From: Dendrophyllia cribrosa
Taxonomy: Eukaryota > Cnidaria > Anthozoa > Scleractinia > Dendrophylliidae
Length of the DNA: 64,000 nucleotides
Assembly: GCA_024195265.1 (NCBI GenBank)
Contig: JAJLRJ010000010.1
Location: 21,319,784-21,383,783, forward strand
Reading direction: 5' to 3'
In this document: piece by piece, positions 56,536 to 64,000 of the stretch
Numbering within the stretch: the stretch's first letter is position 1
Layout: each line of letters starts with the position of its first letter
Translations under genes and position numbers: made by a program
Notes under the pieces: generated by a model
The model's input: only the letters and a program-made list of their open reading frames with translations
Told to the model about the DNA's origin: nothing
Databases searched by the model: none

Positions 56536-59500
56536 TCAGTCATCGTCATCATTCGCAGTGATCAGTCGTATTTTCTCCTTTGCGGTCTCAGCGGCTTGTC
56601 TTCTAATCCTGAACCGCTCTGTCTGTTGACTTCCAGGCGTCAGCTGCAAGGGTGCGTCCTCAGCTGCGACCGGCCCTTTAATCTCCAGTGGGCAGACCAA
56701 ACTTAGTGGCCTCTCAATGTGATGGCCCTTGTGCAGCAAAATTACTCCCCTGATGACCCCATCTCTTCCTCGCACATGACGCATTACTCTTCCTTTCTTC
56801 CACTTCGCTCGGTTTTTCTCGTCGCCAACAACTAGCACGATTTCTCCAATGTCCGGTACCAGGGCGGTCTTCCTGTTAACTCGATGGCTCTCCAATAAAC
56901 TGCGTATGTATTCATGCTTCCATCTTCTCCACGCATGCTGTTTGGCTTCCTTCAGTCGCTTGTGAAGTTTGCTCACTTCGTCTCCGTCTTCTTCTATTTC
57001 CTCTATCTCGTGTGCGTTCTGTCCCCACATCAGCACATTCGGGGTCAAAACTTGTTCCTCCCCTCCCTCGCTTTCGAGGTATGTCAAAGGGCGGTTGTTC
57101 ATTTGCCTCTCTATGTCGACTATCACCGTCTCGAGCTGTTCGAAGCTTAGGGTTGTCCTACGTAACGTCTTGTAAAGAGTCTTCTTTACGTCTTTGATAA
57201 CCCGCTCATACATTCCACCCCACCATGGGGATCTGGAAAGGTTGAATTGCCATCTGATGTCTTCTCTCGCAAGATGGTCTTGTAGCCTCTCGCTCTTCCG
57301 TATCTTCTTTATCCAGCTTGCGGTAGCCTTGAACACCGAAGCGTTGTCTGAAATGATGAGACGAGGTCTGGTCTTCCTGGCAATGAACGAGTTCAGCTTT
57401 CTCTGAAACTCCTCCGCCGTCTGTGATTTCGTTACTTCCAGGTGTACCGCTCTTGAGGTGGCGCAAGTGAAGATCAAGACGTGACATTTTCCTCGCTCCT
57501 TCTTGGTGACTTTGTAGTCAAGTGGACCAGCGAAATCTACTCCAGTTGTTTCGAACGGCCGCCCCTCCTCCGCCCGAAACCTCGGCATTGCAGCTGTTGT
57601 CGTGGATCCATAGGGCTTCGTGCTGAATACTTTGCAAGTGTTACATCGATTGATCACCTTTTTGACCTTGGACCGCAGCCTTGGAATCCACCACTCGTTT
57701 CGTATGTTCGCCATTGTGTTTGCAACTCCCAGGTGCATTATCTGCTCATGCGTATGAGCGATAAGTTTCTCGCCAAACAGTCCCCCTTCGATGTATATAG
57801 GGTTGTAACCGGAAATCCTTCCACTACACCTCAGGATGCTGGTGTCGTCCTTGACTAGCTCCCAGCCAGGTGTTTGTAAATTTGGAGAGGTACCACTTTG
57901 GACCTTCTTGATCCAAAGTTTCTTTGCGTTTCCCATCTCCTCCGGTGTCAACGGTCCCGTCAGCTTCGATGCTCTCTGTCGTCTCGCCAAGGAATTGTTC
58001 AGGAACCTTAGTGCCCAGGCCGTTACTCGCAGAGTCTTCCAATACTTGTGTCTCTCTAACAGTGCCTCCCACTCGTCGGGCTTGTGCTCTTTAGTGTAGA
58101 GGTTTTCTTCCTTGATAGGTTTGTGTTCATCGTTGACGTCCTTGGTGCATTCAAAATCTGGCTGATCCGGCCACTGCTTCTCGTCTAATAACCATTCAGG
58201 ACCTGTAAACCACCCTCCGGTCTCCATCTTGTGAATTCCAGCTCCTCTGCTTCCCAGGTCTGCCAAATTCTTCTCTGTTGGACAGTACTTCCAACTGATC
58301 CCTATTTCGCCGGTAATTTCCGCCATCTTTTTGACTCGGTTTGATACGAAAACTTTCCAAGGTTTTCCCGGATTTCTGATCCAATACAGAGCAACCATAC
58401 TGTCCATCCACACTGTCGTGGAAACGATGGGCCATCGTTTAAGTGCGTTGTGCAGATTTCTGACCATGTTCGCTGCCATCTGTCCGCTCACCAACTCCTT
58501 TCTCGCTATGGTTGTGTTTCGTTTTGAGACTCTCGACTTTGATGTCAGTAGACCTTTGACCACTGCTATAGTTACTGCGGAACATGCAATGTTGCTAGCG
58601 TCTGCAAACACATGAAGATGTACGGCTTGTATCCGACCTACTCCTCTCGTTACACTTCTTGGAATTCTCACAGGTTTTAGTTGGCTAGACCATTTGATCC
58701 AATCTCTCTTCAGCTGATTTGAAACGTCCGTGTTCCACCCCTTTGTTTCATCGCACGCGTCTCTGTAGATCTGCTTCCCCTTCACGGTTGTGGGTGAAAT
58801 CATCCCTAGCGGGTCGTAAATACTTGCAAGGTGGCTCAGTATTCCTCTCTTTGTCAACAGCTGGTTATCAGAAGGCTCTGGTACTTGGACCTCCAGCGTA
58901 TCATCTCTTTTGTCCCATGTTATCCCGAGGATCTTGCTAGGGTTTGTTGAATCTTCACTTTCCAGAGTCTCAACGTCTGATTCCCATTTATGGACGGGAA
59001 ACTTTGCACTCTCCAGGATGCTGGTTGCTTCTCTTTTGAATTTTTTCAGTTCCTGCTCTTCTTCCCCGGTCTTCATCAAATTGTCCACGTATGTGTTCTC
59101 CTTCAAGGCCTGGACGGTTTCTTGAAATTCTTTGCCTTGCTGATCGTAATGGTAGTTGAGGGTGGCACCCAACAGAAATGGACTTGACTCTCCCCCAAAT
59201 GGGACTCTGGTGAACCTCAGATGTTGTTCTTTACCATTTATGTTAAACAGGAACCGGAATGCGTCCCGATCCTCTTCTCTGACGCCAATCTGCAAGAACG
59301 CCTTCTGGATATCCGCTAGAACAAGATGGGTGGACATGCGTGCTCTGATCAAGATGTCCCACAGTAAGGGCTGAAGTGGCGGACCCGTGTACATACATTC
59401 GTTTATGCTGTTGGCCAGTAGGTGTGGTTTCGCACTAGCGTCGAAAACCATTCTCACTTTGGTCGTACTCGCGCTCTCCCTGACGACCGGTTTGTGCGGC

Positions 59501-61725
59501 ATGTAGAAAGTGCGGTCTCCGGTCGGCGTTTTGGGCGCAACCTCCACTATTCCTTCCTCTAGCTGCTCTCTCACGATTTTCCCATACTCTTCCCTCAACT
59601 TTGGGTTTTGGCTCAACTTCTTCTCAACCCTGATTAGGCGTCTCCTGCTTGGCTGTTCGTTCGTACTTGACAAGGAACTACCTGGAATCCAAGGTACGCT
59701 CACTTCGTACCGGCCGTCTACTCCCCTTTTCACACTCTCCTTGAAACTACTGAGCACGTCCGACGGATCATCCTCTCCTCTATTCTCTACCCCCAACACG
59801 TCTAAACTGTAGAGCTTCTCGTAGTCACTCGCCTCTTTGACGTACATACACTTGTTGTCTGTGTACTCCACGCCTCCATGGATGACCCATCCAAACGTCG
59901 TCTCCTCTACTATTGGGTCCTCGGGGCGCCCCTTGAATGTTTGATCGGTCCTTATTTTGCAGTAGGTCCTGTCACCCAAGATCACGTGAATGGGATACTC
60001 TTCACTTGCTGTCACGTAAAACTGTTTGTCTCGGGCATGTTCGTATCTTGCCTTTAACTCCTTAACAGTCGGTCTCCTCACGGTTGTGAAATCCGCCATC
60101 TTACTCCCAGTGATTTCTACCCGCTCACTCGTTCTATGATCCAAAGAATCAAGTCTCACTTCAAATATGAGCAGGGACTGTTTCTGGACCCCGTTGATAG
60201 TGACGAATTGGCGTGACTCATGGCGCGTAGGCTTCAAATTTAGCATCTCAATTGCTTCTTTTGATATGAAATTCCTCCCCGAGCCTGTATCCAAGTAAGC
60301 CCACAAGGTGATTCCTTGAATCCTCAGCGGAATGATGGCTGGTAGCGATCGATCTTCTGAGCCGGGGTGATATGCTGTGAACACCGTGCCGTCACTCGGT
60401 CCGTTCACCAAATGTTTGTCACATAGGCTCGTGTGGTGTCTTGACTTACACTTGAAACAAGGGCGACTTCGGCAGTGACTTGCCCCATGACCCTCACGTC
60501 CACAATTGTAACACAGTCTCCTTTCGTGAAAGAAATTTCTTCTTTTTTCTATGGTGTCGAAGACTCCACAGGCTTCTCCCCAGTGGTCACCTTGACAGTA
60601 TAGGCAAAAAGGGGGTTTGGGTTCACGGCCAGCGTCCTTCTTTCCCCTTGTATACCAGTGCCGTTCCCTTTTTCTTGAGTCCCCTACGTCAGTCGACGAG
60701 TCATCCACCTTGTTCCTTTTGAGCCACTTTTGCAGGTTTTCAATTAATTCCTTCATGCCCCATTCCTCCCAGTGATCGTCAACTCTAACAAGATCGGGTT
60801 TAACTTGTGGTAATTTCTTCAGTGTCGTCATCACGAATCCTCTCAACATGTCAGCCTCCCCCAGGGTTTGTAAGGCGTCGTAATTTTTGCTTAGCACTTC
60901 ATAGAATTCTCTTACTTTCTCGAAACTGTTCCCTTTTACTGGTGTTAAGTTTATGATTTCGTCCATGTGGGCGTTCACAACAAGCTTAGTTTGCCCGTAT
61001 TCCCTTTGTAATCTCTCCCATGCCGTTTTGTACCCCAAGGTACCTGGTTTAAGGTTAGAAATTTTCTCCCTTACCTTGGGTACGACCATCTCTAGCAAGT
61101 AGCCAAATTTCTCTTCGTCTGGAACTGGTCGACTGTGGACTTGCGTGACAAACATATTTTCAAATCGGACCCAATCCGATGATGTACCCTTGAAAGGTGT
61201 AATTCTCAACTTAGGAAGCTTTGCGTGAGTAGCTTTTGCGGCCGTTTCCATCTCCAACTTTTGCTCTGCCGCGCGCAACTCGGCTCTGAACTTCTCCTCC
61301 CAGAATTCCTTTTCTTGTTGTTGTCGTTCTCGCGTGACGCGTTCCTCGCGCTCTCGTTTGGCCTCCCAATTCTGCTTCTCGATTTCCTCGTCCCTTTGTC
61401 TTTGTTTAGTCGACAATAATTCGGAAATTTTGTCCCTTTCCTGTACCAAGGGAGAAAACTCGTTCTTCTTGTCCTTCTTCCACTGTCGAACGTCTCGCGC
61501 CGAAGCTCCAAGGTCCAGCTTCAAGCCTTCCAGTTGCGAAATAAGATCCGTAATTTTACTGATTAGTCGAGTCCCTTGTTTTACGGCGATTTCCATCTCT
61601 AAGTAATCGTTATTTTCAATAAGCTCGTCGGCTGGCTCCATGTAGTATTTCAACTTTGCGACCTCCTTATCGATATCTCTTTCTAGGCGCTCCAGCGCTT
61701 CTGAAGACTGCTCGTTTCCTTCCAT
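56536..61725 (-). CDS. BEL/Pao Gag-Pol polyprotein
   Basis: One frame of 1729 residues from ATG 61725; it stays open 37 codons further to the primer-binding site without an ATG. Order: coiled-coil Gag with charged helices, two zinc knuckles ([28 protein letters not shown]; about 400-435), protease with DTGS (~478), RT with [14 protein letters not shown] and the box [10 protein letters not shown] (~878), RNase H (HVFADAS, ~1040), integrase with HHCC finger (H-H-CNTC) and core [28 protein letters not shown], then a C-terminal domain typical of BEL/Pao integrases ([17 protein letters not shown]). The RT box has Asn where YVDD is usual; I recall this variant in other BEL-type elements, so it need not be inactivating. 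The polyprotein would package, copy and integrate the element. Confidence 0.93.
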   Translation of the reverse strand: MEGNEQSSEALERLERDIDKEVAKLKYYMEPADELIENNDYLEMEIAVKQGTRLISKITDLISQLEGLKLDLGASARDVRQWKKDKKNEFSPLVQERDKISELLSTKQRQRDEEIEKQNWEAKREREERVTRERQQQEKEFWEEKFRAELRAAEQKLEMETAAKATHAKLPKLRITPFKGTSSDWVRFENMFVTQVHSRPVPDEEKFGYLLEMVVPKVREKISNLKPGTLGYKTAWERLQREYGQTKLVVNAHMDEIINLTPVKGNSFEKVREFYEVLSKNYDALQTLGEADMLRGFVMTTLKKLPQVKPDLVRVDDHWEEWGMKELIENLQKWLKRNKVDDSSTDVGDSRKRERHWYTRGKKDAGREPKPPFCLYCQGDHWGEACGVFDTIEKRRNFFHERRLCYNCGREGHGASHCRSRPCFKCKSRHHTSLCDKHLVNGPSDGTVFTAYHPGSEDRSLPAIIPLRIQGITLWAYLDTGSGRNFISKEAIEMLNLKPTRHESRQFVTINGVQKQSLLIFEVRLDSLDHRTSERVEITGSKMADFTTVRRPTVKELKARYEHARDKQFYVTASEEYPIHVILGDRTYCKIRTDQTFKGRPEDPIVEETTFGWVIHGGVEYTDNKCMYVKEASDYEKLYSLDVLGVENRGEDDPSDVLSSFKESVKRGVDGRYEVSVPWIPGSSLSSTNEQPSRRRLIRVEKKLSQNPKLREEYGKIVREQLEEGIVEVAPKTPTGDRTFYMPHKPVVRESASTTKVRMVFDASAKPHLLANSINECMYTGPPLQPLLWDILIRARMSTHLVLADIQKAFLQIGVREEDRDAFRFLFNINGKEQHLRFTRVPFGGESSPFLLGATLNYHYDQQGKEFQETVQALKENTYVDNLMKTGEEEQELKKFKREATSILESAKFPVHKWESDVETLESEDSTNPSKILGITWDKRDDTLEVQVPEPSDNQLLTKRGILSHLASIYDPLGMISPTTVKGKQIYRDACDETKGWNTDVSNQLKRDWIKWSSQLKPVRIPRSVTRGVGRIQAVHLHVFADASNIACSAVTIAVVKGLLTSKSRVSKRNTTIARKELVSGQMAANMVRNLHNALKRWPIVSTTVWMDSMVALYWIRNPGKPWKVFVSNRVKKMAEITGEIGISWKYCPTEKNLADLGSRGAGIHKMETGGWFTGPEWLLDEKQWPDQPDFECTKDVNDEHKPIKEENLYTKEHKPDEWEALLERHKYWKTLRVTAWALRFLNNSLARRQRASKLTGPLTPEEMGNAKKLWIKKVQSGTSPNLQTPGWELVKDDTSILRCSGRISGYNPIYIEGGLFGEKLIAHTHEQIMHLGVANTMANIRNEWWIPRLRSKVKKVINRCNTCKVFSTKPYGSTTTAAMPRFRAEEGRPFETTGVDFAGPLDYKVTKKERGKCHVLIFTCATSRAVHLEVTKSQTAEEFQRKLNSFIARKTRPRLIISDNASVFKATASWIKKIRKSERLQDHLAREDIRWQFNLSRSPWWGGMYERVIKDVKKTLYKTLRRTTLSFEQLETVIVDIERQMNNRPLTYLESEGGEEQVLTPNVLMWGQNAHEIEEIEEDGDEVSKLHKRLKEAKQHAWRRWKHEYIRSLLESHRVNRKTALVPDIGEIVLVVGDEKNRAKWKKGRVMRHVRGRDGVIRGVILLHKGHHIERPLSLVCPLEIKGPVAAEDAPLQLTPGSQQTERFRIRRQAAETAKEKIRLITANDDDD

Positions 61726-61822
61726 GAAATTTGCTTTACTGCACCGACCACGCGGTTCGTCTAGATCTCTCAAATCCTGTATTGTTGTCAGCTGTCGTTG
61801 TTTTCGCCGTTTCCTTGATCCT

Positions 61823-61835
61823 GGTCCCGGCACCA
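61823..61835 (-). other. Primer-binding site
   Basis: TGGTGCCGGGACC on the minus strand, four bases inside the 5' LTR, has the TGG start expected for pairing with a tRNA 3' CCA end. I do not assign the tRNA. Confidence 0.6.
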
Positions 61836-61839
61836 CAAA

Positions 61840-62041
61840 TGTACCGAACTTGTGGGGTACACTCTAAACTCACGTACTCACAAATTGTATTCGACAAATC
61901 CTTGTTTTATTCTCCTCGTGGTTTTACAACGCGTCTCTAAAATTCGTTCTATCTCTCTTCCAAAGCCTATTGTCTCTTTTCAAACGTCTCCGGTTACAAT
62001 TTCGTGACCCTAGCCTAAACGTGCTTATGCAACTTCCGTTT
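61840..62041 (-). repeat. 5' LTR of the BEL/Pao element
   Basis: Same sequence as the 3' LTR except that the first one to three outer bases differ (AGTAAACGG instead of TGTAAACGG). Confidence 0.9.
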
Positions 62042-62046
62042 ACTGT

Positions 62047-62282
62047 AGGCAAAGAGGATAACATCAACATTCTTTAATATTTAATGTGAAACTTCCTTTT
62101 CACATGATTGTAGCTGGTTTTAAAATGCTTAGATTAGTATATATATAAATGAATGTACATAAAGAGAAAGTAGTTTTTGGAAAGCTTGAAACAGCTGTTA
62201 ATGTTATATTTACATAATGTCTGGATCCAAGATGTAAAATATTAATATAATAAACAGCTTGTTATTTTTAATCATGGCATGG
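62047..62282. other. P-like element interior, noncoding
   Basis: AT-rich spacer between the BEL element and the end of the zinc-finger pseudogene. It should include that gene's 3' UTR. Confidence 0.4.
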
Positions 62283-63496
62283 TTATTCATTTTGGCAGCT
62301 TCTGTTTATTTCTTTCCTTAGTGACTTGGCCTTCGTCTGTTTTGCCTTCATCTTATACCGCTGGATTAAATCCTTAGCTAATGAGAATGCACGCACCCTA
62401 AGATACAATATTACCATACTTCGCAAGATGTCTTTGCTCACATGCCTCTCGGGAACTAACTCAGCATCAGATAAAATGATGGCAGAGTTAAAAGGCACTG
62501 TTCCCTAATACTTTCCATAAAATTTTTCAACATTGCTATTTTTCATATGCCCTTCAAAAAGACTTTTCAAGTTCTTGAATTCCTCACTTCCTTCCTCAAG
62601 CACTTCATACTGATAGAGAGATAGCTCACTTCTTATGCTTTTTGAAAACACCTTGGCTTCTTTGATTTCTGTATAGCAGTGCTCACTATCTCCATCAGAA
62701 CACATTAGGTCAGTAACTGAGGAGTTTGGCTGTTCTGGCTATGCTTTGCAGCACGATGCCTCTCAAGGCCACCTTTCGTTTTATACTTTTAACCACAGTG
62801 GCACACAAGTTCTACAGACTGGACCTATACAAAATAGACAACAATTTGAGATTAGTGAGACATAAAAACATAAATAGTTAGGCACAAGAATGTTTACAAA
62901 GTCTGATACATGTAGTTATTATCCATGTAGTTCTGTCACGAATAAACGAAGACCAGCGAACGCATTAACTCAAATTTAAACTCTATTTTGAACTTCTTAG
63001 CACAATAAATCTGTGTAGTTGTATCATATATCCGTTCTATATTAAAACTCTTGGCTTATAAATGTCTACAGAACATTTAAACTCGAACAGAACGTAGAGT
63101 AAATTGTAGCCTGCTGGTTTGTTTACATCGAGATTACAATCGCATTGTCTCGAATTTAAGCTTTATTTTGAACTTATTAGCAGAGTAAATCCGTGCAGTT
63201 ACATCATATATGCATTCTATCTTAACACTCTTGGTTTATGAATGTCCAGAGGACATTAAACACAAACAGATCGGCCTAGAATGCAGAGTTTAATTACAGC
63301 GTGCTGGTTTGTTTACAAGAAAATTACACACTTCGATTTGTTTTTTTTTCCACTAATTTTACTATCAAATGGAATAACTTTTACTTACTTCACTAACAGC
63401 AGACACAAACTGTTTTTCCATTGCTTTATCGCCTTCTAAAAGCTCCAAAATCGTCTCTAAATCGTCACCGAACATGAATAAACCTTCGTCGGCCAT
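62283..63496 (-). pseudogene. C2H2 zinc-finger accessory gene of the P-like element, decayed
   Basis: Minus strand. Exon 1 is 63496-63389: ATG then DEGLFMFGDDLETILELLEG, an acidic helix, ending GAA|GTAAGT. Exon 2 starts after TTTTGTATAG at 62824, in phase: ELVCHCG, a TAA, then KYKTKGGLERHRAAKH, a C2H2 finger. A one-base shift near 62705 leads to [19 protein letters not shown], then TAG at about 62505 and VSKDILRSMVILYLRVRAFS ending in a Lys/Arg-rich tail. Two stops and one shift make it a pseudogene. It lies inside the transposon ends, so it is element cargo or an accessory gene facing the transposase; function unknown. Confidence 0.65.
62825..63388 (-). other. Intron of the zinc-finger pseudogene
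   Basis: It contains two ~190-bp diverged direct repeats, with AGCA.AGTAAATC.GTG.AGTT.., TATCATATATNCRTTCTAT and AGCCTGCTGGTTTGTTTACA-like blocks at about 63000-63130 and 63180-63320. Confidence 0.55.
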
Positions 63497-63575
63497 GCCG
63501 TGATTAAATCTTTTGACAACACGGTGCAGGGTCAGTGTCACGTGACGTGCATGTTCAACATTGTTTGGCGCCTTA

Positions 63576-63581
63576 GAAGTT

Positions 63582-63615
<34 letters not shown>

Positions 63616-63618
63616 ATG
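63576..63618 (-). repeat. Right terminal inverted repeat of the P-like element
   Basis: Inverse of the left end, with A in place of T at one position. Confidence 0.92.
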
Positions 63619-63665
63619 AGTCGTGTGATCAATATCTTTTTCTCGTTTCTTCTCTTACTCTTTCT
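63619..63665 (+). repeat. Right flank of the P-like insertion, intact LINE target
   Basis: AGTCGTGTGATCAATATCTT then TTTCTCGTTTCTTCTCTTAC equals 41204-41230 joined to 45640-45655 with the LINE removed, so it serves as the empty-site control for the LINE. Confidence 0.9.
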
Positions 63666-63792
63666 TTCTGTTTTTTTTTTTATTCATAGTAGTTCGTGGT
63701 TTGGTTTTTAATAAAACATTTATCCTACTTGGGCTTGCCAGATATGAAATGACTACGCGCCTCAGAATTTCTGCGTAGCTAGTTAAGTTAAG

Positions 63793-63968
63793 CTGTGTTC
63801 ACACTAGGTCGAAACATGATTAGTCTGATCACGAATGAAACATGTTTCATCATTAAAAGTGTTCACATCAAGCAGTGCATTGCGCGAATCATGATTGAAA
63901 CATGATTAGTCTGATCATGATTGAAACTACCTCACGAGGTAGTTTCAATCATGATCAGACTGAACACA
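63793..63968. mobile_element. Hairpin element at the window end
   Basis: TGTTCAC at the left and GTGT/TGAACACA at the right bracket repeated CATGATTAGTCTGATCATGA motifs. The core 63907-63962 is a near-perfect palindrome centred on CTACCTCACGAGGTAG. It may be a GTTCACA-type hairpin MITE. Confidence 0.6.
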
Positions 63969-64000
63969 TTCAAAATGGCGGATGGATGCGGAGAAGACAC

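Larger units (their letters stand above)
56250..62041 (-). mobile_element. BEL/Pao LTR retrotransposon, young copy
   Basis: Two LTRs of about 202 bp (56250-56451 and 61840-62041) read the same throughout by eye, and ACTGT flanks the unit (about 56245-56249 and 62042-62046, the exact boundary shifting by a base or two). The primer-binding site and polypurine tract are in place, and the single polyprotein is uninterrupted. Matching LTRs mean recent insertion. It sits inside the P-like transposon, between the transposase gene and the zinc-finger gene. Confidence 0.92.
51780..63618. mobile_element. P-like (THAP) DNA transposon, apparently complete
   Basis: The 43-bp inverted ends (51780-51822 and 63576-63618; CATAGTTTATAGAGGGGACT then GGTTATGAAAGCCGGCGAAC) differ at one base. 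They are flanked by AGTCGTG on both sides (51773-51779 and 63619-63625). The unbroken target is seen at 41204-41225. The element carries a three-exon THAP transposase on the plus strand and a decayed zinc-finger gene on the minus strand. A BEL/Pao retrotransposon is nested at 56250-62041; without it the transposon is about 6.0 kb. P elements usually make 8-bp duplications; 7 identical bases are seen here. Confidence 0.88.

Noticed and set aside
57012..59374. Many plus-strand frames opposite the BEL polyprotein
   Set aside because: Shadows of a long real frame on the minus strand, which has clear domains.
61726..61836. Start of the BEL polyprotein at GTG upstream of the first ATG
   Set aside because: The upstream part overlaps the primer-binding site and lacks an ATG; the first ATG at 61725 is the normal eukaryotic start.

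Overview
This is eukaryotic DNA, most likely from an anthozoan cnidarian, probably a stony coral or close relative. The evidence is AT-rich intergenic DNA, spliceosomal introns, short hairpin MITEs, and a mix of DIRS-like, Penelope-like, L2/CR1-like, Tx1/L1-like, BEL/Pao and P-like (THAP) elements. The species call is inference. There are no operons, CRISPR arrays or rRNA genes.

Layout. 1-6.95 kb: a decayed tyrosine-recombinase (DIRS/Ngaro-order) retrotransposon whose Gag gene appears to hold a ~2 kb intron full of minisatellite; a 5'-truncated LINE sits inside its RT. 7.6-9.9 kb: two minus-strand exons forming the 3' end of an unrecognised host gene. 13.1-15.3 kb: a Penelope-like (GIY-YIG) remnant next to a LINE remnant, the former split by a TTAA-flanked element. 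19.3-22.1 kb: a second DIRS-like copy on the minus strand, badly broken. 23-27 kb: hairpins, an inverted-repeat element, a tRNA-like sequence and a degenerate minisatellite.

28.3-39.45 kb: the only complete host gene found, a five-exon type-B carboxylesterase (588 residues) with oxyanion hole and Ser-Glu-His triad intact. Its introns are packed with transposons. Intron 1 holds a Penelope-like fragment that was itself split by a 3.0 kb element with ~460 bp terminal inverted repeats made largely of a 15-bp minisatellite, an 11-bp target duplication and a captured protein-kinase exon. Intron 2 holds a TA-flanked MITE. Intron 3 holds two nested inverted-repeat elements.

41.2-45.6 kb: a Tx1/L1-like LINE with poly(A) tail and 10-bp target duplication. 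45.7-51.8 kb: mostly noncoding insertions, an L2/CR1-like LINE tail and tandem repeats. 51.78-63.62 kb: a P-like THAP DNA transposon with matching 43-bp inverted repeats and target duplication. Its three-exon, 880-residue transposase reads open throughout, and a second, decayed C2H2 zinc-finger gene lies on the opposite strand. A young BEL/Pao retrotransposon (matching LTRs, uninterrupted polyprotein) is nested in it.

Pieces of the carboxylesterase exon 4/intron 4 boundary and its downstream flank recur at 45.66, 51.65 and 63.62 kb. These show that a stretch of the gene's 3' side was duplicated in tandem and then split by the LINE, the P-like element and other insertions. Several insertions can be proven from the sequence because the interrupted reading frame or target is restored when the insert and one target duplication are ignored.
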